DNA of 64,000 bases from Streptomyces fildesensis (GCF_016107395.1 NZ_JAAIKO010000013.1:62001-126000); one strand, 5' to 3'; shown: positions 42,471 through 51,319, numbered from the stretch's first letter. The notes: generated by a model from the sequence alone, not told the origin. Made by a program: numbers and translations.

Positions 42471-42974
42471 CTAGCCGAGCTGCCGGTAGCGGCCCTTGAA
42501 GTAGACGAGCGGTGAGCCGTCGGCGCTCGGCGTCTGCGCGGCGAGCACCCGTCCGATGACGAGGGTGTGGTCCCCGGCCGTGACCCGCTGTTCCGTCTCG
42601 CACTCCAGCACCGAGAGCGCCCCGCCGAGTATCGGCGCCCCGGATCGGGCGCCGCGGTAGTAGGCGACGTCCTCGAAGAGCAGCCGGTCGCTGATCCGCC
42701 CGCGCATCGCGAAGCGCCCCGCGATGTGCCGCTGGCTCTCGCTGAGCACGGACGCCGCCCACAGCGGCTGCCGCTCCAGCAGATCGTCCATTCGCGAGTC
42801 CGCCCGAACGCTCACCAGTACCATCGGCGGTTCGAGCGAGACGGACAGGAACGCGGTGGCCGTCATGCCGACGTCCTCGCCCCTGGGCCCGTCCTCCGGG
42901 TCATGAGCGGTGACGAGAACGACGCCGGCCGCGAGGCGGGCCATCGCGGCGCGGAAGTCGTCGGGGTGGGCCAT
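42471..42974 (-). CDS. Flavin reductase family protein
   Basis: 167 aa from ATG 42974; an upstream in-frame start adds 12 residues. FMN-binding split-barrel fold: FRAAMARLAAGVVLVTAHDP, GMTATAFLSVSLEPPMVLVS, RISDRLLFEDVAYYRGARSG, LECETEQRVTAGDHTLVIGR, SPLVYFKGRYRQL. It probably supplies reduced flavin to a monooxygenase; none is adjacent, so the partner is unknown. Confidence 0.9.
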   Translation of the reverse strand: MAHPDDFRAAMARLAAGVVLVTAHDPEDGPRGEDVGMTATAFLSVSLEPPMVLVSVRADSRMDDLLERQPLWAASVLSESQRHIAGRFAMRGRISDRLLFEDVAYYRGARSGAPILGGALSVLECETEQRVTAGDHTLVIGRVLAAQTPSADGSPLVYFKGRYRQLG

Positions 42975-43281
42975 GATCCCAGGATGGGGGACAGCGGTTG
43001 TCTGCAGCACACCAAGGACGGTACGTCCCCGTTCTGGCCCCGCGCATCGGGCTTCAGGACCAGGACCGGTCCGGGCCCGGCTTAGGCCGGTACTAGCCGG
43101 GTCCTAGGCCCAAAGCCATACGCTCCGTGGTCAAGCCCGGACAAACTCCTGTGACTTGAGTCACAAGAAGCAGGAATTGTTGACCCTGTGTACCGGCCGA
43201 ACTGCTCGCTGTGATTCAGTTGCCGTGGCAATCGGACGACAAGAAATCCCAGGAGTTGCTGTCGAGGGCTCGGAGAGAGGC
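42975..43281. other. Intergenic region between flavin reductase and the diguanylate cyclase gene
   Basis: 307 bp with divergent promoters. A near-palindrome TGTGACT-TG-AGTCACA sits at 43150-43165, 117 bp before the cyclase start, and TTGACC follows at about 43180. An in-frame ATG (43156) falls inside the palindrome and would extend the cyclase by 42 residues, but it has no ribosome site. Otherwise nothing is seen. Confidence 0.6.
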
Positions 43282-44913
43282 ATGGACACCGAGTCGGAGC
43301 CGTATGTCCGTCTCGCGACCCTGCGTCAGCTGCACCAGGTCGTAGCAGACCTCAATACGGCACGAAGTCTCGCCGACACCCTGCAGGCCGTGGCCGACGG
43401 GGTGGTCAACGGGCTGGGCTATGAACTCTGCGCCGTGAACCTGGTGCGCCCGGACGGCGACCTGGTCGTCGCCGCCTTCGCCGGAAGTGCCGCCGCCGAG
43501 TCACTGCTCGCCGGCCGCGTCGGATCCCGCGCCTCGTGGGAGCGCCGGCTGAACATGGGTGAGCGCTGGGGGATGTTGCGGTTCATACCGCACACCGAGG
43601 GCTGGGTCCTGGTCGACGACGACGTCCCGCAGTGGCACACCGACGGCCCGCCGCCCCGCTTCCCGGACGAGTGGCACCCCAACGACCGGCTCTACGCCCC
43701 GATGTACGCCTCCGCGAACATCGGCGGGGAGCTGATCGGCGTCATCTCCGTCGACAAGCCCACCAACGGCCGGCACCCGGGACCGTGGGGGTGCGAGGCG
43801 CTCCAGATGTACGCCTTCCAGGCCGCCATCGCCATCAGCAACGCCCGGCTGCGGGCCAACATGCAGCGGGCGCTGGTCCGGCTGGAGCGCGACCAGCAGG
43901 CGCTGCGCGCCAGCGAGGAGAGCTTCCGGCAGGCGTTCGAGTACGCGCCCAGCGGTATGGCCATCGCCGAGATGGGCGGCGACCAGCACGGCAAGCTGCT
44001 GCGTGCCAACGACGCGCTGTGCCGGCTGCTGGGCCGGCCCGCCTCCGTGATGCGCCGTTACTCGTTCTCCGACCTCGTCCACCCCGAGGACGTCGGCCTG
44101 CTGCTGCGGACCTCCGCCGAGGGCGGCCGGGCCGAGCTGCGTCTGGCCCGCCGCGACGGCACCTATGTGTGGGTCTCGCTGCGCAACTCCGTCGTCGCGG
44201 ACACGGCGGACGGCCCGCGCTTCCTGCTGACCCACGTCGAGGACATCGAGGAGCGCAAGGGTCGCGAGATGCAGCTCGCCCACCGCGCCAGCCACGACTC
44301 GCTGACCGGGCTGCCGAACAGCGCTGAGCTGCGCGCCCGGCTCTCCAGCCGGCTCTGTCAACGGCCGGACGACGCGGTGTCCGACGCCGCACCCGACGAG
44401 TTCGCGTTCAGCTACGGCTTCGGCCCCGACGAGATGGCCAGCCCCATGGGGGCGGTCAGCGGCTACGACCTGCACACCCACACCATCGCGCCGGACGAGA
44501 GCGTGGACTCGGGCAGCAAGGGGCTGGCCGTGCTCTTCTGCGACCTGGACGGCTTCAAGTCGATCAACGACCGGTTCGGTCACCACACGGGCGACGCCGT
44601 TCTGATCGAGGTCGCCCGCCGGCTGGCGAGCGTGGTCCGTGACGGCGACACTGTGGCCCGGCTCGGCGGCGACGAGTTCGTGGTCCTCGCCGACGGTCTG
44701 GGCCCGGCCGACGCGCAGGACCTCTCGGTGCGGCTGCGCAACGCGATCATCCCGCCCATCCGGGTCGACGGCCGGGCGGTACGCGTCGGTGCCAGCTTCG
44801 GCATCGGCTGGGCCGGCTGCGGTATGACCGCCGACGAGATCCTGCACTCCGCGGACCAGCGCATGTACATCGAGAAGCGCTCCCGCTCGCGCAACCACCG
44901 CCGCGCGGGCTGA
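43282..44913 (+). CDS. cdgB: GAF-PAS-GGDEF diguanylate cyclase, CdgB-like
   Basis: 543 aa from ATG 43282 (GGAGAGAGG upstream). GAF domain ~20-190, PAS/PAC ~210-325 (SFRQAFEYAPSGMAIAEMGG), GGDEF domain ~335-535. The catalytic GGDEF is intact at 462-466, and the RxxD inhibitory I-site (RDGD, 453-456) is correctly spaced, so it should make c-di-GMP with product inhibition. A ~60-residue acidic insertion (about 355-414) interrupts the domain between DSLTGLPN and LAVLFCDLDGFKSINDRFG. Architecture and gene context fit S. coelicolor CdgB, which acts in the BldD developmental network. The stop lies in a direct repeat. Confidence 0.9.
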   Translation: MDTESEPYVRLATLRQLHQVVADLNTARSLADTLQAVADGVVNGLGYELCAVNLVRPDGDLVVAAFAGSAAAESLLAGRVGSRASWERRLNMGERWGMLRFIPHTEGWVLVDDDVPQWHTDGPPPRFPDEWHPNDRLYAPMYASANIGGELIGVISVDKPTNGRHPGPWGCEALQMYAFQAAIAISNARLRANMQRALVRLERDQQALRASEESFRQAFEYAPSGMAIAEMGGDQHGKLLRANDALCRLLGRPASVMRRYSFSDLVHPEDVGLLLRTSAEGGRAELRLARRDGTYVWVSLRNSVVADTADGPRFLLTHVEDIEERKGREMQLAHRASHDSLTGLPNSAELRARLSSRLCQRPDDAVSDAAPDEFAFSYGFGPDEMASPMGAVSGYDLHTHTIAPDESVDSGSKGLAVLFCDLDGFKSINDRFGHHTGDAVLIEVARRLASVVRDGDTVARLGGDEFVVLADGLGPADAQDLSVRLRNAIIPPIRVDGRAVRVGASFGIGWAGCGMTADEILHSADQRMYIEKRSRSRNHRRAG

Positions 44914-44943
44914 CCGCCGGGGACGCGCGGGCTGACCGCCGGG
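44902..44943 (+). repeat. 20-bp direct repeat spanning the cdgB stop
   Basis: CGCGCGGGCTGACCGCCGGG at 44902-44921 and again at 44924-44943 (22-bp period). The first copy includes the TGA stop (44911-44913). Confidence 0.95.
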
Positions 44944-45046
44944 TCGGGGCGAGGCCGGTCCGCAGGTCCGCAGGGGTGGGATCGGACGGCCCCCCTGTGA
45001 TCGGGTCGTGACCCCCTGAGTCCACTGAGGGGCGATATCGGGGCGG

Positions 45047-45082
45047 AACGGGACCAATGCGGGACCACAACGGGACCAATGC
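45047..45082. repeat. 14-bp direct repeat, 22-bp period, upstream of the histidine kinase gene
   Basis: AACGGGACCAATGC at 45047-45060 and 45069-45082, with GGGACCA also between. Two helical turns apart and about 100-130 bp before the start, so a regulator-binding pair is possible. Confidence 0.7.
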
Positions 45083-45163
45083 CGGGTTCAAGGGGGTTCC
45101 CTCCACCTTGCGGAGTACCCGAGATCGATCTGGCGGTTGACCCCGGACCGCCATTCCCCTGCA

Positions 45164-45176
45164 TACGCTGGGTAAT
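45164..45176 (+). promoter_or_regulatory. Leaderless promoter of the histidine kinase gene
   Basis: -10 TACGCT (45164-45169) ends seven bases before GTG 45177 and no ribosome site is present. TTGACC at 45137-45142 is 21 bp upstream of the -10, too far for an ordinary -35. Confidence 0.5.
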
Positions 45177-46379
45177 GTGCAGCGCCTCTACTCCTTCCTC
45201 CGCAGACACCCGACATGGGTCGACAGCTTCTGGGCTCTCGTCCTGCTCGGGTTCAGCGCGCTGTGGGTGATGGAGAACAGCCAGGCATCGCAGTTCTCCC
45301 GGCTGGCCGCGATCCCGATCGCGTTCGGGCTGAGCGCCGTCGTCGCGCTGCGCCGCCGGTCGCCGGAGAACACGCTGCTGCTGGTCATCGCCCTCGGGAT
45401 CGCCCAGCTCCTGCTGGACGTCCGGGTCAATCCCGGCGACTTCGCGATGCTGGTCGCCGTCTACACCGCCGCTGCCAACGGCGCCCGCTGGTCCTCGCGG
45501 CTCGCCCTCGTCGGCGGTCTGAGCGCCTCGCCGATCTCGACCCTGCGCTGGCCGGAGGACAACCCGTACTCCAGCACCTGGGTCGGCATCGCCCAGGTGA
45601 TCTTCGTGTCCGTCCCCTTCGCGCTCGCCTGGGTCATCGGCGACAGCCTCCGCACCCGCCGCGCCTACTACCTCCAGCTGGAGGAGCGCGCCGCCCGGCT
45701 CCAGCGGGAGCGCGAGGCGCAGTCCAAGGCCGCGGTCGCCGCCGAGCGGGCCCGTATCGCCCGTGAGTTGCACGACGTGGTGGCGCACAACGTGTCGGTG
45801 ATGGTGGTGCAGGCGGACGGCGCCGCCTATGTGCTGGACGCGTCGCCCGAGCAGGCCAAGCAGGCGCTGTCGACGATCTCCAGCACCGGCCGCCAGGCGC
45901 TCGCCGAGATGCGCCGGCTGCTCGGTCTGCTGCGGGCGGGCGACGACAGCGGCGGCGAGTACGTGCCGCAGCCCGGTGTCGACCAGCTCGCCGAGCTCGT
46001 CGAGCAGGTGCGCGGCGCCGGCCTGCCGGTCCGCTTCGAGGTGACCGGCGAGGCCCGTCCGCTCTCCAGCGGCGTGGAGCTGACCGCGTACCGCATCGTC
46101 CAGGAGGCACTGACCAACACCCGCAAGCACGGCGGCATCGACGCGACCGCCACCGTCCAGCTCGTCTTCGCGGACGCCGAACTGGACCTGCTCATCGAGG
46201 ACGACGGGCGGGGCTCCCAGCACGAGCTGTACGAGGACGGCGGTCAGGACGGCCTCGGGCAGGGCCTGATCGGGATGCGCGAGCGCATCGCCATGATCGG
46301 CGGCACGCTGGAGGCCGGGCCACGGCCCGGCGGCGGCTTCCGGATCAGCGCCGTGCTGCCCCTCAAGACGGGACGCTGA
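45177..46379 (+). CDS. Membrane sensor histidine kinase (HisKA_3)
   Basis: 400 aa from GTG 45177, probably leaderless. Residues 16-155 hold four or five membrane helices (ALVLLGFSALWVMENS, LLLVIALGIAQLLLDV, VGIAQVIFVSVPFALAWVIG). A coiled coil leads to HisKA_3 with His199 (RIARELHDVVAHNVSVMVVQ) and a NarX-type ATPase (YRIVQEALTNTRKHGG, LLIEDDGRG, GQGLIGMRERIAMIGGTLEA). It pairs with the LuxR regulator 90 bp downstream. The signal is unknown. Confidence 0.92.
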   Translation: MQRLYSFLRRHPTWVDSFWALVLLGFSALWVMENSQASQFSRLAAIPIAFGLSAVVALRRRSPENTLLLVIALGIAQLLLDVRVNPGDFAMLVAVYTAAANGARWSSRLALVGGLSASPISTLRWPEDNPYSSTWVGIAQVIFVSVPFALAWVIGDSLRTRRAYYLQLEERAARLQREREAQSKAAVAAERARIARELHDVVAHNVSVMVVQADGAAYVLDASPEQAKQALSTISSTGRQALAEMRRLLGLLRAGDDSGGEYVPQPGVDQLAELVEQVRGAGLPVRFEVTGEARPLSSGVELTAYRIVQEALTNTRKHGGIDATATVQLVFADAELDLLIEDDGRGSQHELYEDGGQDGLGQGLIGMRERIAMIGGTLEAGPRPGGGFRISAVLPLKTGR

Positions 46380-46469
46380 CGCCCCCGGCGCCCCCCGCCG
46401 TCCCGCCCCGCCCGGTCATCCCCGCCGACCCCCAGAAGCCGATTTCCAGCAGAAGAGGACCAGAACACG

Positions 46470-47159
46470 ATGGCGATCCGCGTAATGCTCGTCGACGACC
46501 AGGTGCTGTTGCGCACCGGTTTCCGCATGGTGCTGCAGGCCCAGCCCGACATGGAGGTCGTCGCGGAGGCGGGCGACGGCGCGGAGGCGATCGAGGTGCT
46601 GCGCTCCACCAAGGTGGACGTGGTGCTGATGGACGTCCGCATGCCGCGCCTCGACGGCGTCGAGGCGACCCGCCAGATCTGCGGCGGCCCGGACCGCAAG
46701 CCGGACGACGGCGGCCCGCGGGTGCTCATCCTCACCACCTTCGACCTGGACGAGTACGCCTTCTCGGCGCTCAAGGCGGGCGCCAGCGGCTTCATGCTCA
46801 AGGACGTCCCGCCGGACGAGCTGCTGGGCGCGATCCGTTCCGTGCACAGCGGGGACGCGGTCGTCGCCCCGAGCACCACCCGCCGCCTGCTGGACCGCTT
46901 CACACCGATGCTGCCCAGCTCCGGCGCCCCGGACAACACGGCGGTGAACCGGCTGACCGAGCGCGAGCGCGAGGTGCTGCTGCTCGTCGCCCAGGGGCTG
47001 TCGAACGGTGAGATCGCGCGGAAGCTGGTGCTGTCCGAGGCGACGGTGAAGACCCACGTCGGCCGGATCCTCACCAAGCTCGACCTGCGCGACCGCGTCC
47101 AGGCGGTGGTACTGGCCTACGAGACGGGCCTGGTACGCGCCGGCACCGGCGGCCACTAG
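46470..47159 (+). CDS. LuxR/NarL-family response regulator
   Basis: 229 aa from ATG 46470 (AGAAGAGGAC upstream). Receiver with Asp55 (VDVVLMDVRMPRLDGVEATR), LTTFDLDEYAFSALKAGASG and LKDVPPDELLGAI; a HTH near the C-terminus (LTEREREVLLLVAQGLSNGE, SEATVKTHVGRILTKLDLRD). It is the cognate partner of the preceding kinase. Target genes are not evident; the quinone reductase gene 60 bp downstream could be co-transcribed. Confidence 0.94.
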   Translation: MAIRVMLVDDQVLLRTGFRMVLQAQPDMEVVAEAGDGAEAIEVLRSTKVDVVLMDVRMPRLDGVEATRQICGGPDRKPDDGGPRVLILTTFDLDEYAFSALKAGASGFMLKDVPPDELLGAIRSVHSGDAVVAPSTTRRLLDRFTPMLPSSGAPDNTAVNRLTEREREVLLLVAQGLSNGEIARKLVLSEATVKTHVGRILTKLDLRDRVQAVVLAYETGLVRAGTGGH

Positions 47160-47219
47160 GCTCCGGCTCCAGGCTTCAGAGTTCGCTTTTCATCGAACAG
47201 TTGGCGAGGGGTGGCTGTC

Positions 47220-48200
47220 ATGCGTGCAATCGAATTCGGAGAGTTCGGCGGACCCGAGGTCCTGCGGGTGACCGAGGTTCCGGTGCCGGAGCCAGGACCC
47301 GGTGAGGTGACCGTCGACGTGGCCTACGTCGGGGTGAACTTCGCCGACACCAAGGCCCGTGCCGACGGGTACCGGGTGCCGGCGCTGCCGTTCCGTCCCG
47401 GTCTCGAGGTGTCCGGCCGGATCCGTGCCGTCGGCGCCGGCGTCGAAGGTCTGGCCGTCGGGCAGCAGGTCGCCGCCCTGACGCCGCACAGCGGCTACGC
47501 GGAGGTCGTCACGGCCCCCGCCGTCACCGTCTTCGCGCTGCCCGGTGGCGTGTCCCTGCGGGTCGGTGCCTCCCTGCCGACCGTTCTGCCGACCGTTCAG
47601 GGCCTGGTGCACGAGGTCGGCCGGCTGCGCGCCGGAGAGACCGTACTGGTCCAGGGCGCGGCCGGCGGGGTCGGCACGGTCGCCGGGCAGGTGGCCCGGC
47701 TCGGTGGGGCGGGTGCCGTCTACGGGGTCGTGTCGCGGCCGGAGAAGGTCGCGGAAGCGCTCAAGTACGGCTACGACGAGGTGTTCGTCGGCGACGACTT
47801 CGCCGCGGAGGTCCGGCGGGCCACCGGCGGCCGTGGCGTCGATCTCGCGCTCGACCCGGTCGGCGGCGACACACTCCGCCGCAGCCTGGACTCCCTCGCG
47901 CTGTTCGGCCGGCTCGTCTCCTTCGGCAACGCCGGCGGCGGCGCCCCCTGGCAGCTCGGCCAGCCCGAGCTGTACCCGCGCGGCCTGTCGGTGGCCGGTT
48001 TCTCGATCCTCACCATCGCCGAGAACGAGCCGGAGCGGCTGCGCGCGATCGCCGACAGGTCGTTCCAGCTCGTCGCCGGCGGCAAGGTCGAGCTGCCGGT
48101 CACCGCCGAATTCCCGCTGGAGGAGGCCGCCGAGGCACACCGCCTCATGGACACCCGCACCACCACCGGCAAGCTGCTGCTGCGGGTCGCGGGCGAGTGA
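47220..48200 (+). CDS. NADPH:quinone oxidoreductase-like MDR protein
   Basis: 326 aa from ATG 47220 with GAGGGG nine bases upstream; GTG 47211 overlaps that site. GroES-like domain (FRPGLEVSGRIRAVGAGVEG), Rossmann NADPH motif VQGAAGGVGTVAGQVARLGG, VSRPEKVAEALKYGYDEV, and the end LEEAAEAHRLMDTRTTTGKL. It lacks zinc ligands. It is the second such enzyme in the window, unlike the one at 36.3-37.3 kb in sequence detail, and converges on the threonine aldolase-like gene. Confidence 0.9.
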   Translation: MRAIEFGEFGGPEVLRVTEVPVPEPGPGEVTVDVAYVGVNFADTKARADGYRVPALPFRPGLEVSGRIRAVGAGVEGLAVGQQVAALTPHSGYAEVVTAPAVTVFALPGGVSLRVGASLPTVLPTVQGLVHEVGRLRAGETVLVQGAAGGVGTVAGQVARLGGAGAVYGVVSRPEKVAEALKYGYDEVFVGDDFAAEVRRATGGRGVDLALDPVGGDTLRRSLDSLALFGRLVSFGNAGGGAPWQLGQPELYPRGLSVAGFSILTIAENEPERLRAIADRSFQLVAGGKVELPVTAEFPLEEAAEAHRLMDTRTTTGKLLLRVAGE

Positions 48201-48236
48201 CGCGGGAGGTGCGGCGCGTTCGCTCCCGGGCCCGGG

Positions 48237-49373
48237 TCAGTCCTGCTGCAGGCGCTCCACGAACGCCCGCACCGCCTCCGCGACATCGTCGACCGTCCAC
48301 TCCAGCGCCGACGCGGCAACCGTCACCTCGGTCACCGCCATCCCCGGCACCTCGCTGTCGAACCACTTGCCGAACACGACGGACTTCGTCTCCAGGGCCT
48401 GTCGCAGCCCGGCCGCGTCCAGGACCGAGGCCGGGTACGGCAGCCACACCTGGAACTGGTGGGTGAAGGGCACCGGGGGGTTGATCCGGAAGAACGGCAC
48501 CGCGCCCTCGAGGCCGTCCCGGAGCCCCTCCACGACGTTCTTGGCGTGCGCCACGTACGAGGGCAGGCGCGGCAGTTCGGTGTCCAGCCCTGCCAGCGCG
48601 GCGAGCACCGTCGGGAACTGCTGGAAGGGCAGCCCGCCGTACCGGTGGCGCCAGGCCTTCGCCTCCGCGATCAGGTCGGCCGGGCCGGCGAGCACCGCGC
48701 CCGCGATGCCGTCGAGCGACTTGTAGAACGACACATAGACGCTGTCCGCGAGGTCCGCGATCTCCGCCAGGGAGTGCCCGAAGTGCGGCGGGCACTCCCA
48801 CAGCCGGGCGCCGTCGAAGTGCACCACGGCGTCCCGGTCGCGGGCGGCGGCCACCGTCGCGGTCAGCTCCTCCCAGGTGGGCAGCTGGAAGCCGGCGTCG
48901 CGCAGCGGCAGCTCCAGCATCAGCGTGCCGAACGGTTCGTCGAGGTTCCGGATCTCCTCCGCGGTCGGCATCCGGGGCGCGGTCGTCGGATGGACGGTGC
49001 GCAGCCCGCTCACCACCGAGAGGGCGTCGCGCTCATGCACCTCGGGATGGGCCAGCGGGTGCAGGGCGACCGCCGGGTTGCCCGTCCGGCCCGCCCAGCA
49101 GCGCAGGGCCACCTGCTGCGCCATCGTGCCGGTCGGGAAGAACGCCGCGGCCGCCATGCCCAGCAGCTCCGCCACCCGCTGCTCCAGCGTGGCGACGACG
49201 CCGTCGCCGTACATGTCCAGCGGAAGGTCCAGGTCGTACGCGGCCGCGCTCTCGGCCACCAGACGCTCCAGCCGTTCGCGCATCAGCGGCCGCTTGCCGC
49301 CGGACAGCACCCGGTCGCACGCCCGTACAGCCGCCAGTCGCGCTGCCTTCTCGTCGTCGATCGCATTGCCCAT
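48237..49373 (-). CDS. Threonine aldolase / beta-eliminating lyase family PLP enzyme
   Basis: 378 aa from ATG 49373. PLP fold type I: YGDGVVATLEQRVAELLGMA, FFPTGTMAQQVALRCWAGRT, HFDGARLWECPPHFG with the co-factor Asp, and the Schiff-base Lys in VYVSFYKSLDGIAGAVLAGP. Low-specificity L-threonine aldolases cleave beta-hydroxy amino acids to glycine and an aldehyde. The sequence is longer and more divergent than E. coli LtaE, so substrate is uncertain. It is divergent from the DUF2520-panC operon. Confidence 0.88.
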   Translation of the reverse strand: MGNAIDDEKAARLAAVRACDRVLSGGKRPLMRERLERLVAESAAAYDLDLPLDMYGDGVVATLEQRVAELLGMAAAAFFPTGTMAQQVALRCWAGRTGNPAVALHPLAHPEVHERDALSVVSGLRTVHPTTAPRMPTAEEIRNLDEPFGTLMLELPLRDAGFQLPTWEELTATVAAARDRDAVVHFDGARLWECPPHFGHSLAEIADLADSVYVSFYKSLDGIAGAVLAGPADLIAEAKAWRHRYGGLPFQQFPTVLAALAGLDTELPRLPSYVAHAKNVVEGLRDGLEGAVPFFRINPPVPFTHQFQVWLPYPASVLDAAGLRQALETKSVVFGKWFDSEVPGMAVTEVTVAASALEWTVDDVAEAVRAFVERLQQD

Positions 49374-49532
49374 GGCACCGATCCTGCCCCACGGGCCCCC
49401 CTTCTGCCGAGGGGGATTTCCCGGCTGCCCGGTGTCCGTCCGGTGGACCCCCGGGGAGGCCGGGAAGCATTCGCGTAGCATTGACGAGAACGTCCGGTAC
49501 CGCTCAGGACTGGAACGGAAGGCCAGCGCAGC

Positions 49533-50459
49533 GTGAACGCATCGCATACCCCGGGCCCCATGCCCTCCGAAGCGGAGGCGCGCCCCGCCCGTCTCACCGT
49601 CGGCGTCGTCGGCGCGGGCCGGGTCGGACCGGCGCTCGCCGCCGCCCTCAAGCTCGCGGGTCACCGGCCGGTGGCCGCGTCAGGGGTCTCCGACCTCTCA
49701 CGGCGCCGCGCGGCGACCCTGCTGCCCGACGTGCCGCTGGTCGAGCCCAAAGAGGTGCTCGCCCGCGCGGACCTCGTCCTGCTGACGGTCCCCGACGACG
49801 CGCTGCCCGGCCTGGTGGCCGGCCTCGCCGAGACCGGCGCCGTACGCCCCGGCCAGCTGATCGTGCACACCTCGGGCCGGTACGGCACGGGCGTCCTCGA
49901 ACCGGCGCTGCGGGCCGGCGCCCTACCGCTCGCGCTGCACCCCGCGATGACCTTCACCGGGACCGCGGTGGACGTGCAGCGGCTGGCCGGCTGCTCCTTC
50001 GGCGTCACCGCCCCCGAGCAGCTGCGGATGGCCGCCGAGGCCCTCGTCATCGAGATGGGCGGCGAGCCCGAGTGGATCGACGAGGCGGCCCGCCCGCTCT
50101 ACCACGCGGGTCTCGCGATCGGTGCGAACCACCTGGTCACCCTGGTCGCCCAGTCCATGGAGCTGCTGCGCGCGGCGGGCGTCGAGGAGCCGGGCCGGAT
50201 GCTCGGCCCGCTGCTCGGCGCCGCACTCGACAACGCCCTGCGCGCCGGCGACGGCGCCCTCACCGGCCCGGTCGCGCGCGGCGACGCGGGCACGGTCACC
50301 GCCCACCTGGCGGAGCTGCGCAAGCACTCCCCGCAGGCCGTCGCCTCCTATCTGGCGATGGCGCGGGCCACCGCGGACCGCGCGATCGCCAACGGAATGC
50401 TCAAGCCGGAATTCGCCGAGGCACTGCTCGAAGTCCTCGCGGACGGGGGACCCCGATGA
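49533..50459 (+). CDS. Rossmann-DUF2520 protein, candidate ketopantoate reductase
   Basis: 308 aa from GTG 49533; ATG 49560 is an alternative start. The N-terminal NADP-binding fold begins TVGVVGAGRVGPALAAALKL; DLVLLTVPDDALPGLVAGLA and HPAMTFTGTAVDVQRLAGCS follow, then the helical DUF2520 domain (YHAGLAIGANHLVTLVAQSM... AELRKHSPQAVASYLAMARA). It overlaps panC by 4 bp (ATGA). A DUF2520 gene next to panC is conserved in actinobacteria (mycobacterial Rv3603c-panC). With panC and coaX nearby, reduction of ketopantoate to pantoate is a reasonable guess (inference). Confidence 0.85.
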   Translation: MNASHTPGPMPSEAEARPARLTVGVVGAGRVGPALAAALKLAGHRPVAASGVSDLSRRRAATLLPDVPLVEPKEVLARADLVLLTVPDDALPGLVAGLAETGAVRPGQLIVHTSGRYGTGVLEPALRAGALPLALHPAMTFTGTAVDVQRLAGCSFGVTAPEQLRMAAEALVIEMGGEPEWIDEAARPLYHAGLAIGANHLVTLVAQSMELLRAAGVEEPGRMLGPLLGAALDNALRAGDGALTGPVARGDAGTVTAHLAELRKHSPQAVASYLAMARATADRAIANGMLKPEFAEALLEVLADGGPR

Positions 50460-51319
50460 CCACGCACCTGCTGGAGACGGCCGCGGAACTGCGGGCGGCC
50501 GCCCGGGACGGCCGCCCGCGCGCCGTGGTGATGACGATGGGCGCGCTGCACGAGGGGCACGCGACGCTCGTCCGTACCGCGCGGGAGCACGTGGGGGCGG
50601 ACGGCGAGGTCGTCGTCACCGTCTTCGTCAATCCGCTGCAGTTCGGCCCCGGCGAGGACCTGGACCGCTATCCGCGCACCCTGGACGCCGATGTGAAGAT
50701 CGCGGCCGAGGCCGGCGCGGACATCGTCTTCGCGCCCGCGGCCGACGAGGTCTACCCGGGCGGCGCACCGCAGGTGCGGATCACGGCCGGTCCGATGGGG
50801 GAGCGCTACGAGGGCGCCTCCCGTCCCGGCCACTTCGACGGCATGCTCACCGTCGTCGCGAAGCTGCTCCACCTCACCGCCCCGGCCGTCGCGTTCTTCG
50901 GGCAGAAGGACGCCCAGCAGCTCGCGCTCATCCGCCGGATGGCGACGGACCTCAACTTCCCGGCGGAGATCGTCGGCGTCCCCACGGTCCGCGAGAGCGA
51001 CGGGCTGGCGCTGTCCAGCCGCAACCGCTACCTCTCGGACGCCGACCGCCCGGCGGCCCTCGCCCTGTCGCGCGCGCTGTTCGCCGGCCGGGACGCGGTC
51101 CAGGCGGGCCCCGACGCCGTACGAGCGGCGGCGCGCACCGTACTGGAGCAGACGGGGGACGGCGGCCCGGCCGTCGACTACCTGGCCCTCGTCGACCCCT
51201 CGGACTTCACCGAGGCGCCGCCCGGCCACACCGGACCGGCGATCCTCGCCGTCGCCGCGAAGGTCGGCACGACCCGTCTGATCGACAACATCCCCCTGGA
51301 ATTCGGAGCCGCCCGATGA
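50456..51319 (+). CDS. panC: Pantoate-beta-alanine ligase
   Basis: 287 aa from ATG 50456. Class I nucleotidyltransferase motif VMTMGALHEGHATLVRTAR (HxGH-type), VVTVFVNPLQFGPGEDLDRY, RPGHFDGMLTVVAKLLHLTA, AFFGQKDAQQLALIRRMATD, and the KMSKS-like LALSSRNRYLS. It condenses pantoate with beta-alanine using ATP. It overlaps its neighbours by 4 bp on both sides, in one operon with the DUF2520, nadB and nadC genes. panD, which sits here in mycobacteria, is absent; nadB-nadC occupy the place. Confidence 0.97.
   Translation: MTTHLLETAAELRAAARDGRPRAVVMTMGALHEGHATLVRTAREHVGADGEVVVTVFVNPLQFGPGEDLDRYPRTLDADVKIAAEAGADIVFAPAADEVYPGGAPQVRITAGPMGERYEGASRPGHFDGMLTVVAKLLHLTAPAVAFFGQKDAQQLALIRRMATDLNFPAEIVGVPTVRESDGLALSSRNRYLSDADRPAALALSRALFAGRDAVQAGPDAVRAAARTVLEQTGDGGPAVDYLALVDPSDFTEAPPGHTGPAILAVAAKVGTTRLIDNIPLEFGAAR

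Noticed and set aside
43150..43165. BldD box at cdgB
   Set aside because: The arms are palindromic, but spacing and central bases do not fit the 15-bp BldD consensus.
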